Notes: generated by a model not told the origin, from the sequence alone. 64,000 nucleotides of DNA from Enterobacter sichuanensis (GCF_002939185.1 NZ_POVL01000017.1:1-64000); one strand, 5' to 3'; shown: positions 52,239-61,980, counted from the stretch's first letter. Translations and numbers: made by a program.

Positions 52239-52282
52239 ACCAAACCCTGGCTTGCCCGCCAGCCACGAGCAAGCCGCACCCC

Positions 52283-52897
52283 TTAGCGATACAGCGTTTT
52301 TTCCGCAACCGGAACAAGCAACGCGGAACGCCAGTCCGCCAGCGTCCGCTGCGCGAGCTTGCCCAGCGCGGTATAAAACGGATGCCCGGCGTTGTCGACA
52401 AACACCGAGAGGAAGCGGGTACTCCACGGCAGCAGATGCCACGCCAGAAGCCGATCGCACTCCGCTTCGCGGCCATTCTCGGCCAGCCACGCCGCCAGCA
52501 GCAGCAGGGTACCGAAATGATCTTCCGGTTCATTTTGCTGCATCTCAAAAGCAATGCCGTTTTCTCGCATCCACTGGCGCAGCGCGAGGGTCGAGTCGCC
52601 AAACAGCACCGATTCGCGATCCAGCCAGACGGAGCCCCACGGCGGTGCGGGCAGAGCATAAGGGCCAATAAACAGCCGTTGCCAGGCGTCCGTCAGCGGC
52701 TCATCGGCTGGGGTGGCAAAGGTTTCGGCAAGGGGCTGCAGCGTTTCCGGTGGCAGCGGCCAGTCCTGAACCCATTCACCCGCGGTAAGGGCCTGCACCA
52801 GCGGCGCGGCCTGCTCGCTGTCGGGTGAAAAATAAAACAGCGCGCCCAGTACGCGGGCGCTGAACGCGAACGATTCACGCGGTGTGACGTCTTTCAT
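52283..52897 (-). CDS. dmsD: Tat proofreading chaperone DmsD
   Basis: A 204-residue cytoplasmic chaperone of the TorD/DmsD family, same length as E. coli DmsD. Conserved: FSARVLGALFYFSPDSEQAA, WQRLFIGPYALPAPPWGSVW, LDRESVLFGDSTLALRQWMR, EPEDHFGTLLLLAAWLAENG. It binds the twin-arginine leader of DMSO-reductase-type enzymes and delays export until cofactor is in place. Its client is the neighbouring gene at 52980-55418. There are 82 bases between them, so the usual B and C subunit genes are missing. Confidence 0.94.
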   Translation of the reverse strand: MKDVTPRESFAFSARVLGALFYFSPDSEQAAPLVQALTAGEWVQDWPLPPETLQPLAETFATPADEPLTDAWQRLFIGPYALPAPPWGSVWLDRESVLFGDSTLALRQWMRENGIAFEMQQNEPEDHFGTLLLLAAWLAENGREAECDRLLAWHLLPWSTRFLSVFVDNAGHPFYTALGKLAQRTLADWRSALLVPVAEKTLYR

Positions 52898-52979
52898 TAA
52901 ACCTTCCTTGCTCGCGCGGATTGCGCCCGCGCGGCTGTGTTAACCAAGAATACTGACCGTATAATAAACCACGATCGTG

Positions 52980-55418
52980 CTAAACCTTTTCGAACTGCAC
53001 CAGATTGGTGTGCTGCGGGTTGCCTTTTGCCAGCGGTGACGGGCGGTGCGTGGTCAGGGTATTGATGCATGATCCGTGGTCAATACGATCGCCATTCATA
53101 CTGGCGTCGTGCCAGGCGCCCTGGCCCATGGCGCTCACGCCGGGCATGATGCGCGGTGTGACTTTCGCTTCAATTCGCACCTCACCGCGTTCGTTAAAGA
53201 CGCGCACCGTATCGCCGTTCTTAATGCCGCGTTTTTCGGCATCGACCGGGTTAATCCATACCTCCTGCCGACAGGCCGCTTTCAGCACGTCGACGTTGCC
53301 ATAGCTTGAGTGGGTACGGGCTTTGAAGTGGAAGCCAAACAGCTGCAGCGGGAACTGCTCGCGTTCGGGCGCGTCCCAGCCGTCAAAGGTCGAGGCGTAG
53401 ACGGGCAGTGGGCTGATGGTTTCATCTTTTTCCAGCTCCCAGGTGGCGGCAATCTCCGCGAGTTTGCTGGAGTATATTTCAAGCTTGCCCGACGGCGTTT
53501 TCAGCGGATTGGCTTCCGGGTTCTCGCGGAATTTTTTATAGGCTACAAAGTGCCCGTTCGGATCTTTGCGCTTATAAATGCCCATTTTTTTCAGCTCGTC
53601 ATAGGAGGGCAGTGTGGGGTCTTTTTCGAGCATTTTGGCATACAGATACTGCAGCCACTGCGCCTGCGTCCGTCCTTCGGTGAATTTCTGATGAATATCC
53701 GGTCCAAGGCGTTTCGCCACTTCACTCATGATCCAGTAGATGGGCTTGCGCTCAAACTTCGGCGCGGTCACGGGCTGGAGGAAAATCAGGTAGCCCATGT
53801 TCCCGGCATAATCGTTCGGAATGATGTCTTCCTGCTCAACGGTCATGAGATCTGGCAGCAGGATATCGGCATATTTCGCCGATGAGGTCATAAAGTTGTC
53901 GATGACGACAATCATTTCGCACTTGCTTTCATCCTGCAGGATATCGTGGGTTTTATTGATATCGGAGTGCTGGTTGATGAGGGTATTGCCCGCGTAGTTC
54001 CAGATGAACTTAATCGGCACGTCCAGCTTATCTTTCCCGCGCACGCCGTCGCGCAGGGCGGTCATTTCCGGTCCACGAGCGATGGCATCCGTCCAGCTGA
54101 AGCAGGAAATTTGCGTTTTGACCGGGTTGTCCGGCAGCGGCATACGTTCGATAGTGATGGTGTATGTCGACTCACGCGCGCCGCTGTTACCGCCGTTGAT
54201 CCCCACGTTTCCGGTGAGGATAGGCAGCATCGCGATCGCGCGGGCGGTCAGTTCACCGTTTGCCTGGCGCTGGGGTCCCCAACCCTGGCAGATGTAAGCC
54301 GGTTTGGCGGAGCCGATTTCACGGGCAAGCTTAACAATGCGATCGGCGGGTATGCCCGTAATGCGGGAAGCCCACTCAGGGGTTTTCGCGGTCTTGTCAT
54401 CGCCCTGACCGAGAATATACGCTTTGTAGTGGCCGTTAGCGGGTGCGCCTTCCGGCAGCGTTTTTTCATCATAGCCCACGCAGTATTTATCCAGGAACGG
54501 CTGGTCGACCAGGTTTTCGGCGATCAATACCCACGCAATACCGGCTACCAGCGCGGCATCGGTACCCGGACGGATGGGGATCCATTCATCTTCGCGGCCA
54601 GCGGCGGTGTCGGTGTAGCGCGGGTCGATGACGATCATGCGCGCACTGGATCGCTCGCGAGCCTGCTCCAGATAGTACGTAATCCCGCCACCGCTCATGC
54701 GCGTTTCCGCCGGGTTATTGCCAAACATCACCACCAGTTTGGTGTTTTCGATGTCAGACGTGCTGTTGCCGTCGTTGCTGCCGTAGGTGTAGGGCATCGC
54801 ACAGGCGATTTGTGCCGTGCTGTAGGTGCCGTAGTGGCTCAGGAAACCGCCGTAGCAGTTCATCAGGCGCGCCACCAGTGAAGCATAAGGGGAGGAGCGG
54901 GTGATGTTGCCGCCGACAATGCCGGAGGAGTAGTTGATGTAAACCGCTTCGTTGCCGTATTTGGCCACGACGTCTTTCAGGCTGGCAGTGAGGGTATTGA
55001 GGGCTTCGTCCCACGTGATGCGCTCGAATTTGCCTTCACCGCGCTTACCCACCCGTTTCATCGGGTAGTTCAGACGGTCAGGATGATTAATACGGCGGCG
55101 AATAGAACGTCCGCGCAGGCAGGCACGCACCTGATGGTTACCGTAAATATCGTCACCGGTATTATCCGTTTCAACCCAGTACACTTCGTCGTCACGGACG
55201 TGCAGACGCAATGCACAGCGGCTGCCGCAGTTAACCGAGCAGGCGCCCCAGACCACTTTATCTTCGGCAGCGTTCATGGCGTTTTGCATGGCCGCGGCGG
55301 CACGTTTCACGCCAAAGGGCAACGACAAACCGCCGGCGGCAAGCGCCAGAGAACCAATGGCTGTAGATTTTACGAGTGTTCGACGGCTAATACCGCCGTG
55401 ATGTTCACTATCGGACAT
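52980..55418 (-). CDS. Tat-exported molybdopterin oxidoreductase, YnfE/YnfF-type DMSO/selenate reductase A subunit
   Basis: An 812-residue periplasmic molybdoenzyme. The twin-arginine signal is SRRTLVKSTAIG, followed by a hydrophobic stretch to KRAAAA. The N-terminal [4Fe-4S] motif is CSVNCGSRC with the fourth Cys in RACLRGRS. The active-site loop LSHYGTYSTAQIACAM holds the likely Mo-coordinating Ser, and MGNNPAETRMSGGGITYY-type pterin-binding loops (FGNNPAETR) follow. The C-terminal domain ends LVQFEKV. E. coli YnfE and YnfF are DmsA paralogues that reduce selenate; this protein fits both. No iron-sulphur B subunit or membrane C subunit gene follows. Confidence 0.9.
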   Translation of the reverse strand: MSDSEHHGGISRRTLVKSTAIGSLALAAGGLSLPFGVKRAAAAMQNAMNAAEDKVVWGACSVNCGSRCALRLHVRDDEVYWVETDNTGDDIYGNHQVRACLRGRSIRRRINHPDRLNYPMKRVGKRGEGKFERITWDEALNTLTASLKDVVAKYGNEAVYINYSSGIVGGNITRSSPYASLVARLMNCYGGFLSHYGTYSTAQIACAMPYTYGSNDGNSTSDIENTKLVVMFGNNPAETRMSGGGITYYLEQARERSSARMIVIDPRYTDTAAGREDEWIPIRPGTDAALVAGIAWVLIAENLVDQPFLDKYCVGYDEKTLPEGAPANGHYKAYILGQGDDKTAKTPEWASRITGIPADRIVKLAREIGSAKPAYICQGWGPQRQANGELTARAIAMLPILTGNVGINGGNSGARESTYTITIERMPLPDNPVKTQISCFSWTDAIARGPEMTALRDGVRGKDKLDVPIKFIWNYAGNTLINQHSDINKTHDILQDESKCEMIVVIDNFMTSSAKYADILLPDLMTVEQEDIIPNDYAGNMGYLIFLQPVTAPKFERKPIYWIMSEVAKRLGPDIHQKFTEGRTQAQWLQYLYAKMLEKDPTLPSYDELKKMGIYKRKDPNGHFVAYKKFRENPEANPLKTPSGKLEIYSSKLAEIAATWELEKDETISPLPVYASTFDGWDAPEREQFPLQLFGFHFKARTHSSYGNVDVLKAACRQEVWINPVDAEKRGIKNGDTVRVFNERGEVRIEAKVTPRIMPGVSAMGQGAWHDASMNGDRIDHGSCINTLTTHRPSPLAKGNPQHTNLVQFEKV

Positions 55419-55549
55419 GGCTCACCCCATCATTATAATTGCGTATTATTTTTCCCGTTATTACAACCGGGCTAATGATGGGGTGAGTGTTACTGATTTG
55501 GGGGGATTAGATCTTAATCCTCATCAAATCAACGGGAATTGCAGGAAAA

Positions 55550-55843
55550 TTACTGCGGTTCAGTCGGCGTGGAGTCCTGGCCGCCTGCCGCCGATCCGCT
55601 GCCTGTGCGGGTATAAAGGATTTTAAAGGTATCGTTAGCGCAATGACCCACCACCTGTGCATCCGGCTGGTCGGCCTGATCGTTCGGTACAATGTTCAGC
55701 GTAAAACCGGACTCCGGCACGCCGTTGTTGATGATTTTTTGCTGAATGTCGCTTTTCACACGCTCGCAGGAATCCGGTGCCGCCAGCGCGGCCGTTGAGG
55801 CACTCATTAACAGCAGGGCGGTAATCCAGGGTAACCGTTTCAT
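55550..55843 (-). CDS. ynfD: Exported DUF1161 protein YnfD
   Basis: A 97-residue periplasmic protein with signal peptide MKRLPWITALLLMSASTAALA cut before APDSCE. Two Cys, in SCERVKSDIQQKI and VVGHCANDTFK, probably form a disulphide. It matches E. coli YnfD, whose function is unknown. It keeps its E. coli position between the ynfE-type gene and ynfC. AAGGAG precedes the start. Confidence 0.92.
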   Translation of the reverse strand: MKRLPWITALLLMSASTAALAAPDSCERVKSDIQQKIINNGVPESGFTLNIVPNDQADQPDAQVVGHCANDTFKILYTRTGSGSAAGGQDSTPTEPQ

Positions 55844-55941
55844 CTGTAGCTCCTTTTCTCTGTGTAGAGATTAATTTTAGCAGGCTTCGTGTAAACAACT
55901 GTATTTGCTAATATGATTGGGAATAATCTCCCTGTACGGAA

Positions 55942-56658
55942 ATGAATGTGAAGAAATACGCAGCGATAACGCTACTGGCAGCAGCACTGGTGGGATGCGA
56001 TAACAACTCCGCGCCGCTGTCGTTTACGCCCGAGATGGCGAGTTTTTCCAACGAGTTTGATTTTGATCCCCTGCGCGGCCCGGTTAAAGACTTTACCCAG
56101 ACTCTGTTCAACGAAAAGGGCGAAGTGTCCAAACGGGTCACCGGCACCGTATCGGCAGAAGGGTGTTTTGATACGCTGGAGCTGCACGACCTGGAGGCCA
56201 ATACCGGCGTGGCGCTGGTACTGGATGCCAATTACTACCTTGATGCGGAAACCCAGCAGCGAAAAGTGAAGCTGCAGGGAAAATGCCAGCTGGCCGAACT
56301 GCCGTCAGCAGGAGTGACGTGGGATACCGACGACAACGGGTTTGTGGTGGCGGCCCACGGCAAAGAGATGGAAGTGAAGTATCGCTACGACGCTGATGGC
56401 TACCCGCTGGGCAAAACCACCATTTCCGGGGATCAGCATCTGTCCGTCCAGTCGACGCCGTCTAAGGATCTGCGCAAAAGAATGGACTACTCGGCAGTCA
56501 GCATGCTGAACGACAAACCGCTGGGTAACGTGAAGCAGAGCTGTGACTACGACCGACACAACAACCCGGTAAGCTGCGACCTGATCATCACGGACGATAG
56601 CGTCAAGCCCGCCGTTGAGCGCAAATACACCATCAAAAATACGATTGAATACTACTGA
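55942..56658 (+). CDS. ynfC: UPF0257 lipoprotein YnfC
   Basis: A 238-residue lipoprotein. The lipobox LVGC ends the signal MNVKKYAAITLLAAALVGC. The mature part opens SFTPEMASFSNEFDFDPLRG, continues EGCFDTLELHDLE and ends YTIKNTIEYY, almost as in E. coli YnfC. Function is unknown. Divergent from ynfD, and convergent with speG. Confidence 0.94.
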   Translation: MNVKKYAAITLLAAALVGCDNNSAPLSFTPEMASFSNEFDFDPLRGPVKDFTQTLFNEKGEVSKRVTGTVSAEGCFDTLELHDLEANTGVALVLDANYYLDAETQQRKVKLQGKCQLAELPSAGVTWDTDDNGFVVAAHGKEMEVKYRYDADGYPLGKTTISGDQHLSVQSTPSKDLRKRMDYSAVSMLNDKPLGNVKQSCDYDRHNNPVSCDLIITDDSVKPAVERKYTIKNTIEYY

Positions 56659-56665
56659 GAATAAA

Positions 56666-56687
56666 ACCGCGCAGGTTACTGCGCGGT
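56666..56687. terminator. Terminator shared by ynfC and speG, overlapping the speG stop
   Basis: ACCGCGCAG and CTGCGCGGT pair around GTTA. On the minus strand the speG stop is inside the stem, and TTTTATT follows; on the plus strand CGGTTTC follows ynfC. Confidence 0.75.
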
Positions 56688-57236
56688 CGGTTTCAGCAGG
56701 CTGGCGCCTGACGGTTTGTGCCCGGCCAGATGCTGATGCTGGAAAATGCACATGCGGATGGTGTTACGGTATTCACCGTTGATAAAGAACTCGTGAATCA
56801 GCTCGCCTTCCACCATAAAGCCCAGCTTGCGGTAGATATGGATCGCTTTCTCGTTCTCTTTGTCCACAATCAGGTAAAGCTTGTAGAGATTCAGAACGTT
56901 GAATCCGTAATCCATTGCCAGCTTCGCCGCCTGTGAGGCAAGGCCTTTACCCTGATGCTCAGGGGAAATAATGATCTGGAACTCCGCCCGGCGGTGAACG
57001 TGGTTGATCTCAACCAGCTCCACAAGACCGGCTTTTTCGCCTTCGCACTCCACCACAAAACGACGCTCACTCTGATCGTGAATGTGCTTGTCGTAAAGAT
57101 CGGACAGCTCGACAAACGCCTCGTAGGGCTCTTCAAACCAGTAGCGCATCACGCTGGCATTGTTGTCGAGCTGGTGGACAAAGCGCAGGTCTTCACGCTC
57201 CAGCGGACGAAGTTTTACGTCACAGGGCGCCGACAT
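56676..57236 (-). CDS. speG: Spermidine N1-acetyltransferase SpeG
   Basis: A 186-residue GNAT enzyme, same length as E. coli SpeG. Conserved parts: [19 protein letters not shown], the allosteric-site region [39 protein letters not shown] (acetyl-CoA pyrophosphate loop) and [19 protein letters not shown]. It acetylates spermidine to prevent toxicity in cold and stationary phase. Its ATG overlaps the ynfB stop by one base, so the two are coupled. Confidence 0.96.
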   Translation of the reverse strand: MSAPCDVKLRPLEREDLRFVHQLDNNASVMRYWFEEPYEAFVELSDLYDKHIHDQSERRFVVECEGEKAGLVELVEINHVHRRAEFQIIISPEHQGKGLASQAAKLAMDYGFNVLNLYKLYLIVDKENEKAIHIYRKLGFMVEGELIHEFFINGEYRNTIRMCIFQHQHLAGHKPSGASLLKPTAQ

Positions 57237-57574
57237 TATGGGGCTACCGTACGGCCAGTGCGGCGATCCAGGCAGCGCAGGGTATTAGGCTCCCAGTAGG
57301 CGTTGACGTTTGCACTTTGCTGACACTTATCGCGCGCGTCAAAGGCGACATCTTCTTTGTCCCACTCTTTTTCGGCACGTTTGTTGACCTTCTGGCGAAG
57401 GCTGCGGGTGTCATTCCATTGTTCTTTGTCCATGGCGGCGTTCTGGCGGCTTTGCGCGCTGTCACCAGACTCAATGATGAGTTTGCTGGTTTCCGCTGTC
57501 GCAGAGGCGGCAAAGGCGAACGATGACAGCGCCAGCAGGGCTGTCAGACAAAGGCGTTTGCTTAATGTGGTCAT
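57236..57574 (-). CDS. ynfB: Exported DUF1283 protein YnfB
   Basis: A 112-residue secreted protein with signal [24 protein letters not shown]. The mature sequence ([55 protein letters not shown]) matches E. coli YnfB. Two cysteines may form a disulphide. Function unknown. ATG at 57574 has AAGGA seven bases upstream; a 25-residue upstream frame is rejected. First gene of ynfB-speG. Confidence 0.92.
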   Translation of the reverse strand: MTTLSKRLCLTALLALSSFAFAASATAETSKLIIESGDSAQSRQNAAMDKEQWNDTRSLRQKVNKRAEKEWDKEDVAFDARDKCQQSANVNAYWEPNTLRCLDRRTGRTVAP

Positions 57575-57726
57575 AGCGTTTCCTTTTAAATGGGTGCAGA
57601 TAATCAAGTTACCCCGTACAGATTCTACACTAAAGCGAAATGACGGCATACCCGCGGGGCAAGTATGGAAAAGTAAAGGGCATCATCAGGTATCATGTCT
57701 AAATGGATCCTCACCTGAAGTGAAAC

Positions 57727-58053
57727 ATGCTCAAAACAACACTGCTTTTTTTTGCCACCGCGCTGTGCGAAATCATCGGCTGCTTCCTGCCCTGGCTCTG
57801 GCTGAAGAAGGGGGGAAGCGCACTGTTGCTGATCCCGGCCGGGGTCGCGCTGGCCCTGTTTGTCTGGTTATTAACGTTGCATCCGGCGGCCAGCGGTCGC
57901 GTCTATGCGGCTTACGGCGGTGTTTATGTCTGCACCGCGCTGCTGTGGTTACGGGTGGTAGATGGCGTCAAACTCAGCGCATACGACTGGGCCGGGGCGC
58001 TGGTAGCCCTTTGCGGCATGCTGATTATTGTCGCAGGATGGGGGCGCGCCTGA
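57727..58053 (+). CDS. ynfA: Small four-helix membrane protein YnfA (UPF0060)
   Basis: A 108-residue inner-membrane protein of the YnfA group of SMR-like proteins. It has an N-terminal helix with a membrane Glu ([18 protein letters not shown]) and the family segment [24 protein letters not shown]. Relatives have been reported as small multidrug efflux proteins in enteric pathogens. The family is present at this place in E. coli. AGTGAAAC precedes the ATG. Confidence 0.93.
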   Translation: MLKTTLLFFATALCEIIGCFLPWLWLKKGGSALLLIPAGVALALFVWLLTLHPAASGRVYAAYGGVYVCTALLWLRVVDGVKLSAYDWAGALVALCGMLIIVAGWGRA

Positions 58054-58093
58054 GCGCCCCAGTTTTGTGATCCTTCGCGGATATTTTGATCAT

Positions 58094-58105
58094 CATACTT
58101 GTATG
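58094..58105. promoter_or_regulatory. Inverted repeat before rspA (candidate RspR operator)
   Basis: CATAC-TT-GTATG lies 60 bases before the rspA start, within the sequence where a FadR/GntR-type operator would be expected. RspR (YdfH) represses rspAB in E. coli, and its gene seems to start at the right edge. Confidence 0.45.
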
Positions 58106-58164
58106 GTAGTAGCTCAGTTGCGTAAATTTCCCACATCACAACACGCGATGTAAGGAAAGGAATT

Positions 58165-59379
58165 ATGAAGATTGTCGGGGCTGAAGTATTTGTGACCTGT
58201 CCGGGACGTAACTTTGTCACCCTTAAAATCACCACTGATGAGGGGATAGTCGGTCTGGGCGATGCCACGCTGAACGGACGCGAGCTTTCCGTGGCCTCTT
58301 ATCTGAAAGATCACCTGTGCCCTCAGCTGATTGGCCGCGATGCGCACCGCATTGAAGATATCTGGCAGTTTTTCTATAAAGGCGCCTACTGGCGTCGCGG
58401 CCCGGTCACCATGTCGGCCATCTCCGCGGTGGATATGGCGCTGTGGGACATCAAAGCCAAAGCCGCCAACATGCCCCTGTACCAGCTGCTGGGCGGCGCG
58501 TCCCGGGAAGGGGTCATGGTCTACTGCCACACCACCGGGCACACCATTGACGACGTGCTGGAAGATTACGCCCGGCATAAAGAGATGGGCTTCAGGGCGA
58601 TCCGCGTGCAGTGCGGCGTGCCGGGCATGAAAACCACCTACGGCATGGCCAAAGGGAAAGGGCTGGCCTACGAGCCTGCGACCAAAGGCGACTGGCCGGA
58701 AGAGCAGCTCTGGTCCACCGAGAAATACCTCGATTTCACGCCGAAGCTGTTCGATGCGGTGCGCAGCCAGTTCGGCTTTAATGAACATCTTCTTCACGAC
58801 ATGCACCACCGCCTGACGCCGATTGAAGCGGCCCGTTTTGGCAAGAGCATTGAAGAATTCCGCATGTTCTGGATGGAAGACCCTACGCCCGCGGAAAATC
58901 AGGCCTGCTTCCGCCTTATCCGCCAGCATACCGTTACGCCGATTGCGGTGGGCGAGGTGTTTAACAGCATCTGGGACTGCAAGCAGCTCATTGAAGAGCA
59001 GCTTATCGACTATATCCGTACCACCCTTACCCATGCGGGCGGGATCACCGGGATGCGTCGCATCGCGGACTTCGCCTCGCTCTACCAGGTCCGTACCGGT
59101 TCGCATGGTCCATCGGATCTGTCGCCTGTGTGTCATGCCGCCGCGCTGCATTTCGACCTGTGGGTGCCGAACTTTGGCGTACAGGAGTACATGGGCTATT
59201 CCGAACAGATGCTGGAAGTCTTCCCGCACAGCTGGCGTTTCGATAACGGCTATATGCATCCGGGCGACAAGCCGGGGCTGGGTATCGAATTTGATGAAAA
59301 ACTGGCCGCGAAATACCCCTACGATCCCGCCTATCTGCCGGTGGCCCGTCTCGAAGACGGTACGCTGTGGAACTGGTAA
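58165..59379 (+). CDS. rspA: RspA, mannonate dehydratase-like enolase-superfamily protein
   Basis: A 404-residue enolase-superfamily enzyme identical in length to E. coli RspA. N-terminal capping domain [20 protein letters not shown]; barrel with metal and base motifs in [39 protein letters not shown] and [12 protein letters not shown]. RspA was named for starvation sensing (homoserine-lactone effect on RpoS); the structural family is D-mannonate/D-gluconate dehydratase with low activity. AAGGA precedes the ATG. rspB follows after 14 bases. Confidence 0.95.
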   Translation: MKIVGAEVFVTCPGRNFVTLKITTDEGIVGLGDATLNGRELSVASYLKDHLCPQLIGRDAHRIEDIWQFFYKGAYWRRGPVTMSAISAVDMALWDIKAKAANMPLYQLLGGASREGVMVYCHTTGHTIDDVLEDYARHKEMGFRAIRVQCGVPGMKTTYGMAKGKGLAYEPATKGDWPEEQLWSTEKYLDFTPKLFDAVRSQFGFNEHLLHDMHHRLTPIEAARFGKSIEEFRMFWMEDPTPAENQACFRLIRQHTVTPIAVGEVFNSIWDCKQLIEEQLIDYIRTTLTHAGGITGMRRIADFASLYQVRTGSHGPSDLSPVCHAAALHFDLWVPNFGVQEYMGYSEQMLEVFPHSWRFDNGYMHPGDKPGLGIEFDEKLAAKYPYDPAYLPVARLEDGTLWNW

Positions 59380-59393
59380 TGGAGGAGCTAACG

Positions 59394-60413
59394 ATGAAAA
59401 GCGTAGTGATTCAACAGCCGAACGAACTGGTGCTTGAAAAGCGTCCTCTCCCGGAGCCGGGCGCAGGTGAGGTCCGCGTTAACATCCGGCTGGCCGGCAT
59501 CTGTGGTTCAGACAGCCACATCTACCGCGGGCACAACCCGTTTGCGAAGTATCCGCGCGTGATCGGCCATGAGTTTTTCGGCGTGATCGACGCCGTGGGC
59601 GAGGGTGTCGACAGCGCCCGCCTGGGCCAGCGCGTCTCCGTCGACCCGGTGATCAGCTGCGGGCACTGCTATCCGTGCTCCGTCGGGAAACCGAACGTCT
59701 GCACCTCGCTGGTGGTACTGGGCGTACACCGTGACGGCGGTTTTAGCGAATATGCGACAGTGCCCGCTAAAAATGCCTGGCCCATTCCGGATGCGATCCC
59801 GGATAACCATGCCGTCATGGTTGAGCCCTTCACCATTGCTGCCAACGTGACGGGGCAGGCCAATCCCACTGAACAGGACGTTGCGCTGATCTATGGCGCA
59901 GGCCCGATGGGGCTGGTCACCGTACAGGCGCTGAAGGGCGTCTATAAGGTGAAGCAGGTTATCGTGGTTGACCGTATAGATGAACGCCTTGCCATGGCGC
60001 AGCGCAGCGGCGCGGACTGGGTCCTCAATAACGGCGAGCAGTCGTTGCAGGTCGCGCTGGACGAAAAAGGCATCAGGCCGACGTTAATCATTGATGCTGC
60101 CTGTCATCCGTCGATTCTGCAGGAAGCGATAACCCTGGCCTCTCCGGCGGCGCGCATTGTGCTGATGGGCTTCTCCAGCGAGCCGAGCCAGATTGTGCAG
60201 CAGGGCATTACCGGCAAAGAGCTGGCGATCTTCTCCTCGCGCCTGAATGCCAACAAATTCCCGGTCGTCATCGACTGGCTGGAAAAAGGGCTGATCGACC
60301 CGGAAAAACTGATCACCCATACCTTTGACTATCACCACGTTACAGACGCCATTGAACTGTTTGAAAAAGACCAGCGGCAGTGCTGCAAAGTCTTGCTCAC
60401 GTTCGGGCAATAA
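59394..60413 (+). CDS. rspB: RspB, zinc-dependent alcohol/sugar dehydrogenase
   Basis: A 339-residue MDR dehydrogenase, same length as E. coli RspB. Catalytic zinc ligands are in AGICGSDSHIYRG and GHEFFGVID; the structural zinc lobe is CGHCYPCSVGKPNVC; NAD-binding loop YGAGPMGLVTVQAL. It probably oxidises a sugar acid such as L-gulonate or similar in a pathway with RspA, YdfI and the YdfJ carrier. GGAGGAG lies ahead of the start. In-frame codons from 59367 overlap rspA and are rejected. Confidence 0.95.
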   Translation: MKSVVIQQPNELVLEKRPLPEPGAGEVRVNIRLAGICGSDSHIYRGHNPFAKYPRVIGHEFFGVIDAVGEGVDSARLGQRVSVDPVISCGHCYPCSVGKPNVCTSLVVLGVHRDGGFSEYATVPAKNAWPIPDAIPDNHAVMVEPFTIAANVTGQANPTEQDVALIYGAGPMGLVTVQALKGVYKVKQVIVVDRIDERLAMAQRSGADWVLNNGEQSLQVALDEKGIRPTLIIDAACHPSILQEAITLASPAARIVLMGFSSEPSQIVQQGITGKELAIFSSRLNANKFPVVIDWLEKGLIDPEKLITHTFDYHHVTDAIELFEKDQRQCCKVLLTFGQ

Positions 60414-60428
60414 TCATTTACGCGGTTA

Positions 60429-60450
60429 AGCGCCTGCGCAGACAGGCGCT
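60429..60450. repeat. Hairpin between rspB and ydfJ
   Basis: AGCGCCTG and CAGGCGCT pair around CGCAGA. No U-run follows, so it may be a partial terminator or mRNA-stabilising stem inside an rspAB-ydfJ transcript. Confidence 0.5.
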
Positions 60451-60486
60451 AAGTGGTACGCATCTTACCTTTCAGAGATAGCCATT

Positions 60487-61854
60487 ATGACGCAAGTACA
60501 ACCTCAAAGAACCACCTCCGATCTGGTGAAAGCCGCCGTTTCCGGCTGGCTGGGCACCGCGCTCGAATTTATGGACTTCCAGCTTTACTCACTGGGAGCC
60601 GCCCTGGTTTTCCATGAGATCTTCTTCCCGGAACAATCTGCCGCGATGGCGCTGATCCTGGCGATGGGCACCTACGGCGCAGGTTATATTGCGCGCATCG
60701 TCGGGGCCTTTATCTTCGGACGCATGGGCGACAGCATTGGCCGTAAGAAGGTGCTGTTTATCACCATTACCATGATGGGGATCTGCACCACGCTGATTGG
60801 CGTACTGCCGACCTATGCCCAGATAGGGATTTTCGCCCCCGTTCTGCTGGTGACGCTACGCATTATTCAGGGACTGGGTGCCGGGGCGGAGATCTCCGGA
60901 GCGGGGACGATGCTTGCGGAGTACGCGCCGAAAGGTAAACGCGGCATTATCTCCTCGCTGGTGGCGATGGGCACCAACTGCGGGACGCTGAGCGCAACGG
61001 CTATCTGGGCCATTATGTTCTTCGCCCTTGACCGTGAACAGTTGCTCGCCTGGGGCTGGCGCGTGCCGTTCCTCGCAAGCGTTGTGGTGATGATCTTCGC
61101 CATCTGGCTCCGTATGAACCTGAAAGAGAGCCCGGTGTTTGAGAAAGTCAACGACGCAGAAACCGCGATGCCGGACACCTCGCTGGGCTCTATGGTGAAA
61201 AGCAAATCCTTCTGGCTGGCGACCGGCCTGCGCTTTGGACAGGCGGGGAATTCAGGCCTGATTCAGACGTTCCTCGCGGGTTATCTGGTTCAGACGCTGT
61301 TGTTCGATAAAGCCATCCCGACCGATGCGCTGATGATCAGCTCCATTCTTGGGTTTATCTCCATTCCGCTGTTGGGCTGGCTTTCCGATAAAGTGGGCCG
61401 CCGGCTGCCGTACATAATCCTCAATATCTCCGCCATTCTTCTCGCGTATCCGATGCTGTCGATCATCGTCGACAAAAGCTACGCGCCGGGGACGATCATG
61501 CTCTCGATTATCGTTATCCACAATTTCGCCGTACTGGGGCTGTTTGCGCTGGAAAATATCACCATGGCGGAGATGTTTGGCTCGCGAAATCGCTTTACCC
61601 GCATGGCTATCTCAAAAGAGGCGGGTGGTCTGGTGGCAGTAGGTTTTGGTCCGGTGCTGGCGGGGATCTTCTGTAATATGACCGGCTCCTGGTGGCCGAT
61701 TGTTGCCATGCTGGTGGCCTATTCCGCGATCGGGCTGGTCTCGGCGATCCTGATGCCAGAGGTGCGCGACCGTGATTTGAGCGCGCCGCAAGACGCGGCG
61801 GAGACGGTGCCAGAAGAGACTGTTGGTTACGGAGCGCTCTCCTCGCGCCGTTAG
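60487..61854 (+). CDS. ydfJ: MHS-family MFS transporter YdfJ (intact)
   Basis: A 455-residue, 12-helix metabolite:H+ symporter. MDFQLYSLGAALVFHEIFFP, the loop FGRMGDSIGRKKVLFITITM, QGLGAGAEISGAGTMLAEYA and RFGQAGNSGLIQTFLAGYL match E. coli YdfJ. In E. coli K-12 this gene is broken by the Qin prophage next to rspB; here it is whole, including an extra N-terminus MTQVQPQRTTSDLVKAAVSG. Likely imports the sugar acid processed by RspA/RspB/YdfI. Confidence 0.92.
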   Translation: MTQVQPQRTTSDLVKAAVSGWLGTALEFMDFQLYSLGAALVFHEIFFPEQSAAMALILAMGTYGAGYIARIVGAFIFGRMGDSIGRKKVLFITITMMGICTTLIGVLPTYAQIGIFAPVLLVTLRIIQGLGAGAEISGAGTMLAEYAPKGKRGIISSLVAMGTNCGTLSATAIWAIMFFALDREQLLAWGWRVPFLASVVVMIFAIWLRMNLKESPVFEKVNDAETAMPDTSLGSMVKSKSFWLATGLRFGQAGNSGLIQTFLAGYLVQTLLFDKAIPTDALMISSILGFISIPLLGWLSDKVGRRLPYIILNISAILLAYPMLSIIVDKSYAPGTIMLSIIVIHNFAVLGLFALENITMAEMFGSRNRFTRMAISKEAGGLVAVGFGPVLAGIFCNMTGSWWPIVAMLVAYSAIGLVSAILMPEVRDRDLSAPQDAAETVPEETVGYGALSSRR

Positions 61855-61980
61855 TGGTTTATATCTTCCGTGAGATATCACACAACTTTCTCTTTATGTC
61901 ACACCACGTGCGCAAAAGTTAATATAAATCAAAACCTCAAACGGCAGTATCAGTATGGTTGATGGCAGTTATGGTTTACC

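Noticed and set aside
53946..54881. A 311-codon open frame antisense to the molybdoenzyme gene
   Set aside because: It mirrors codon usage of the real gene, has no family motif and no ribosome site; a shadow of the opposite strand.
58114..59259. A 381-codon frame antisense to rspA
   Set aside because: The plus strand carries an unmistakable RspA with all catalytic motifs; the antisense frame shows only reversed-codon composition.
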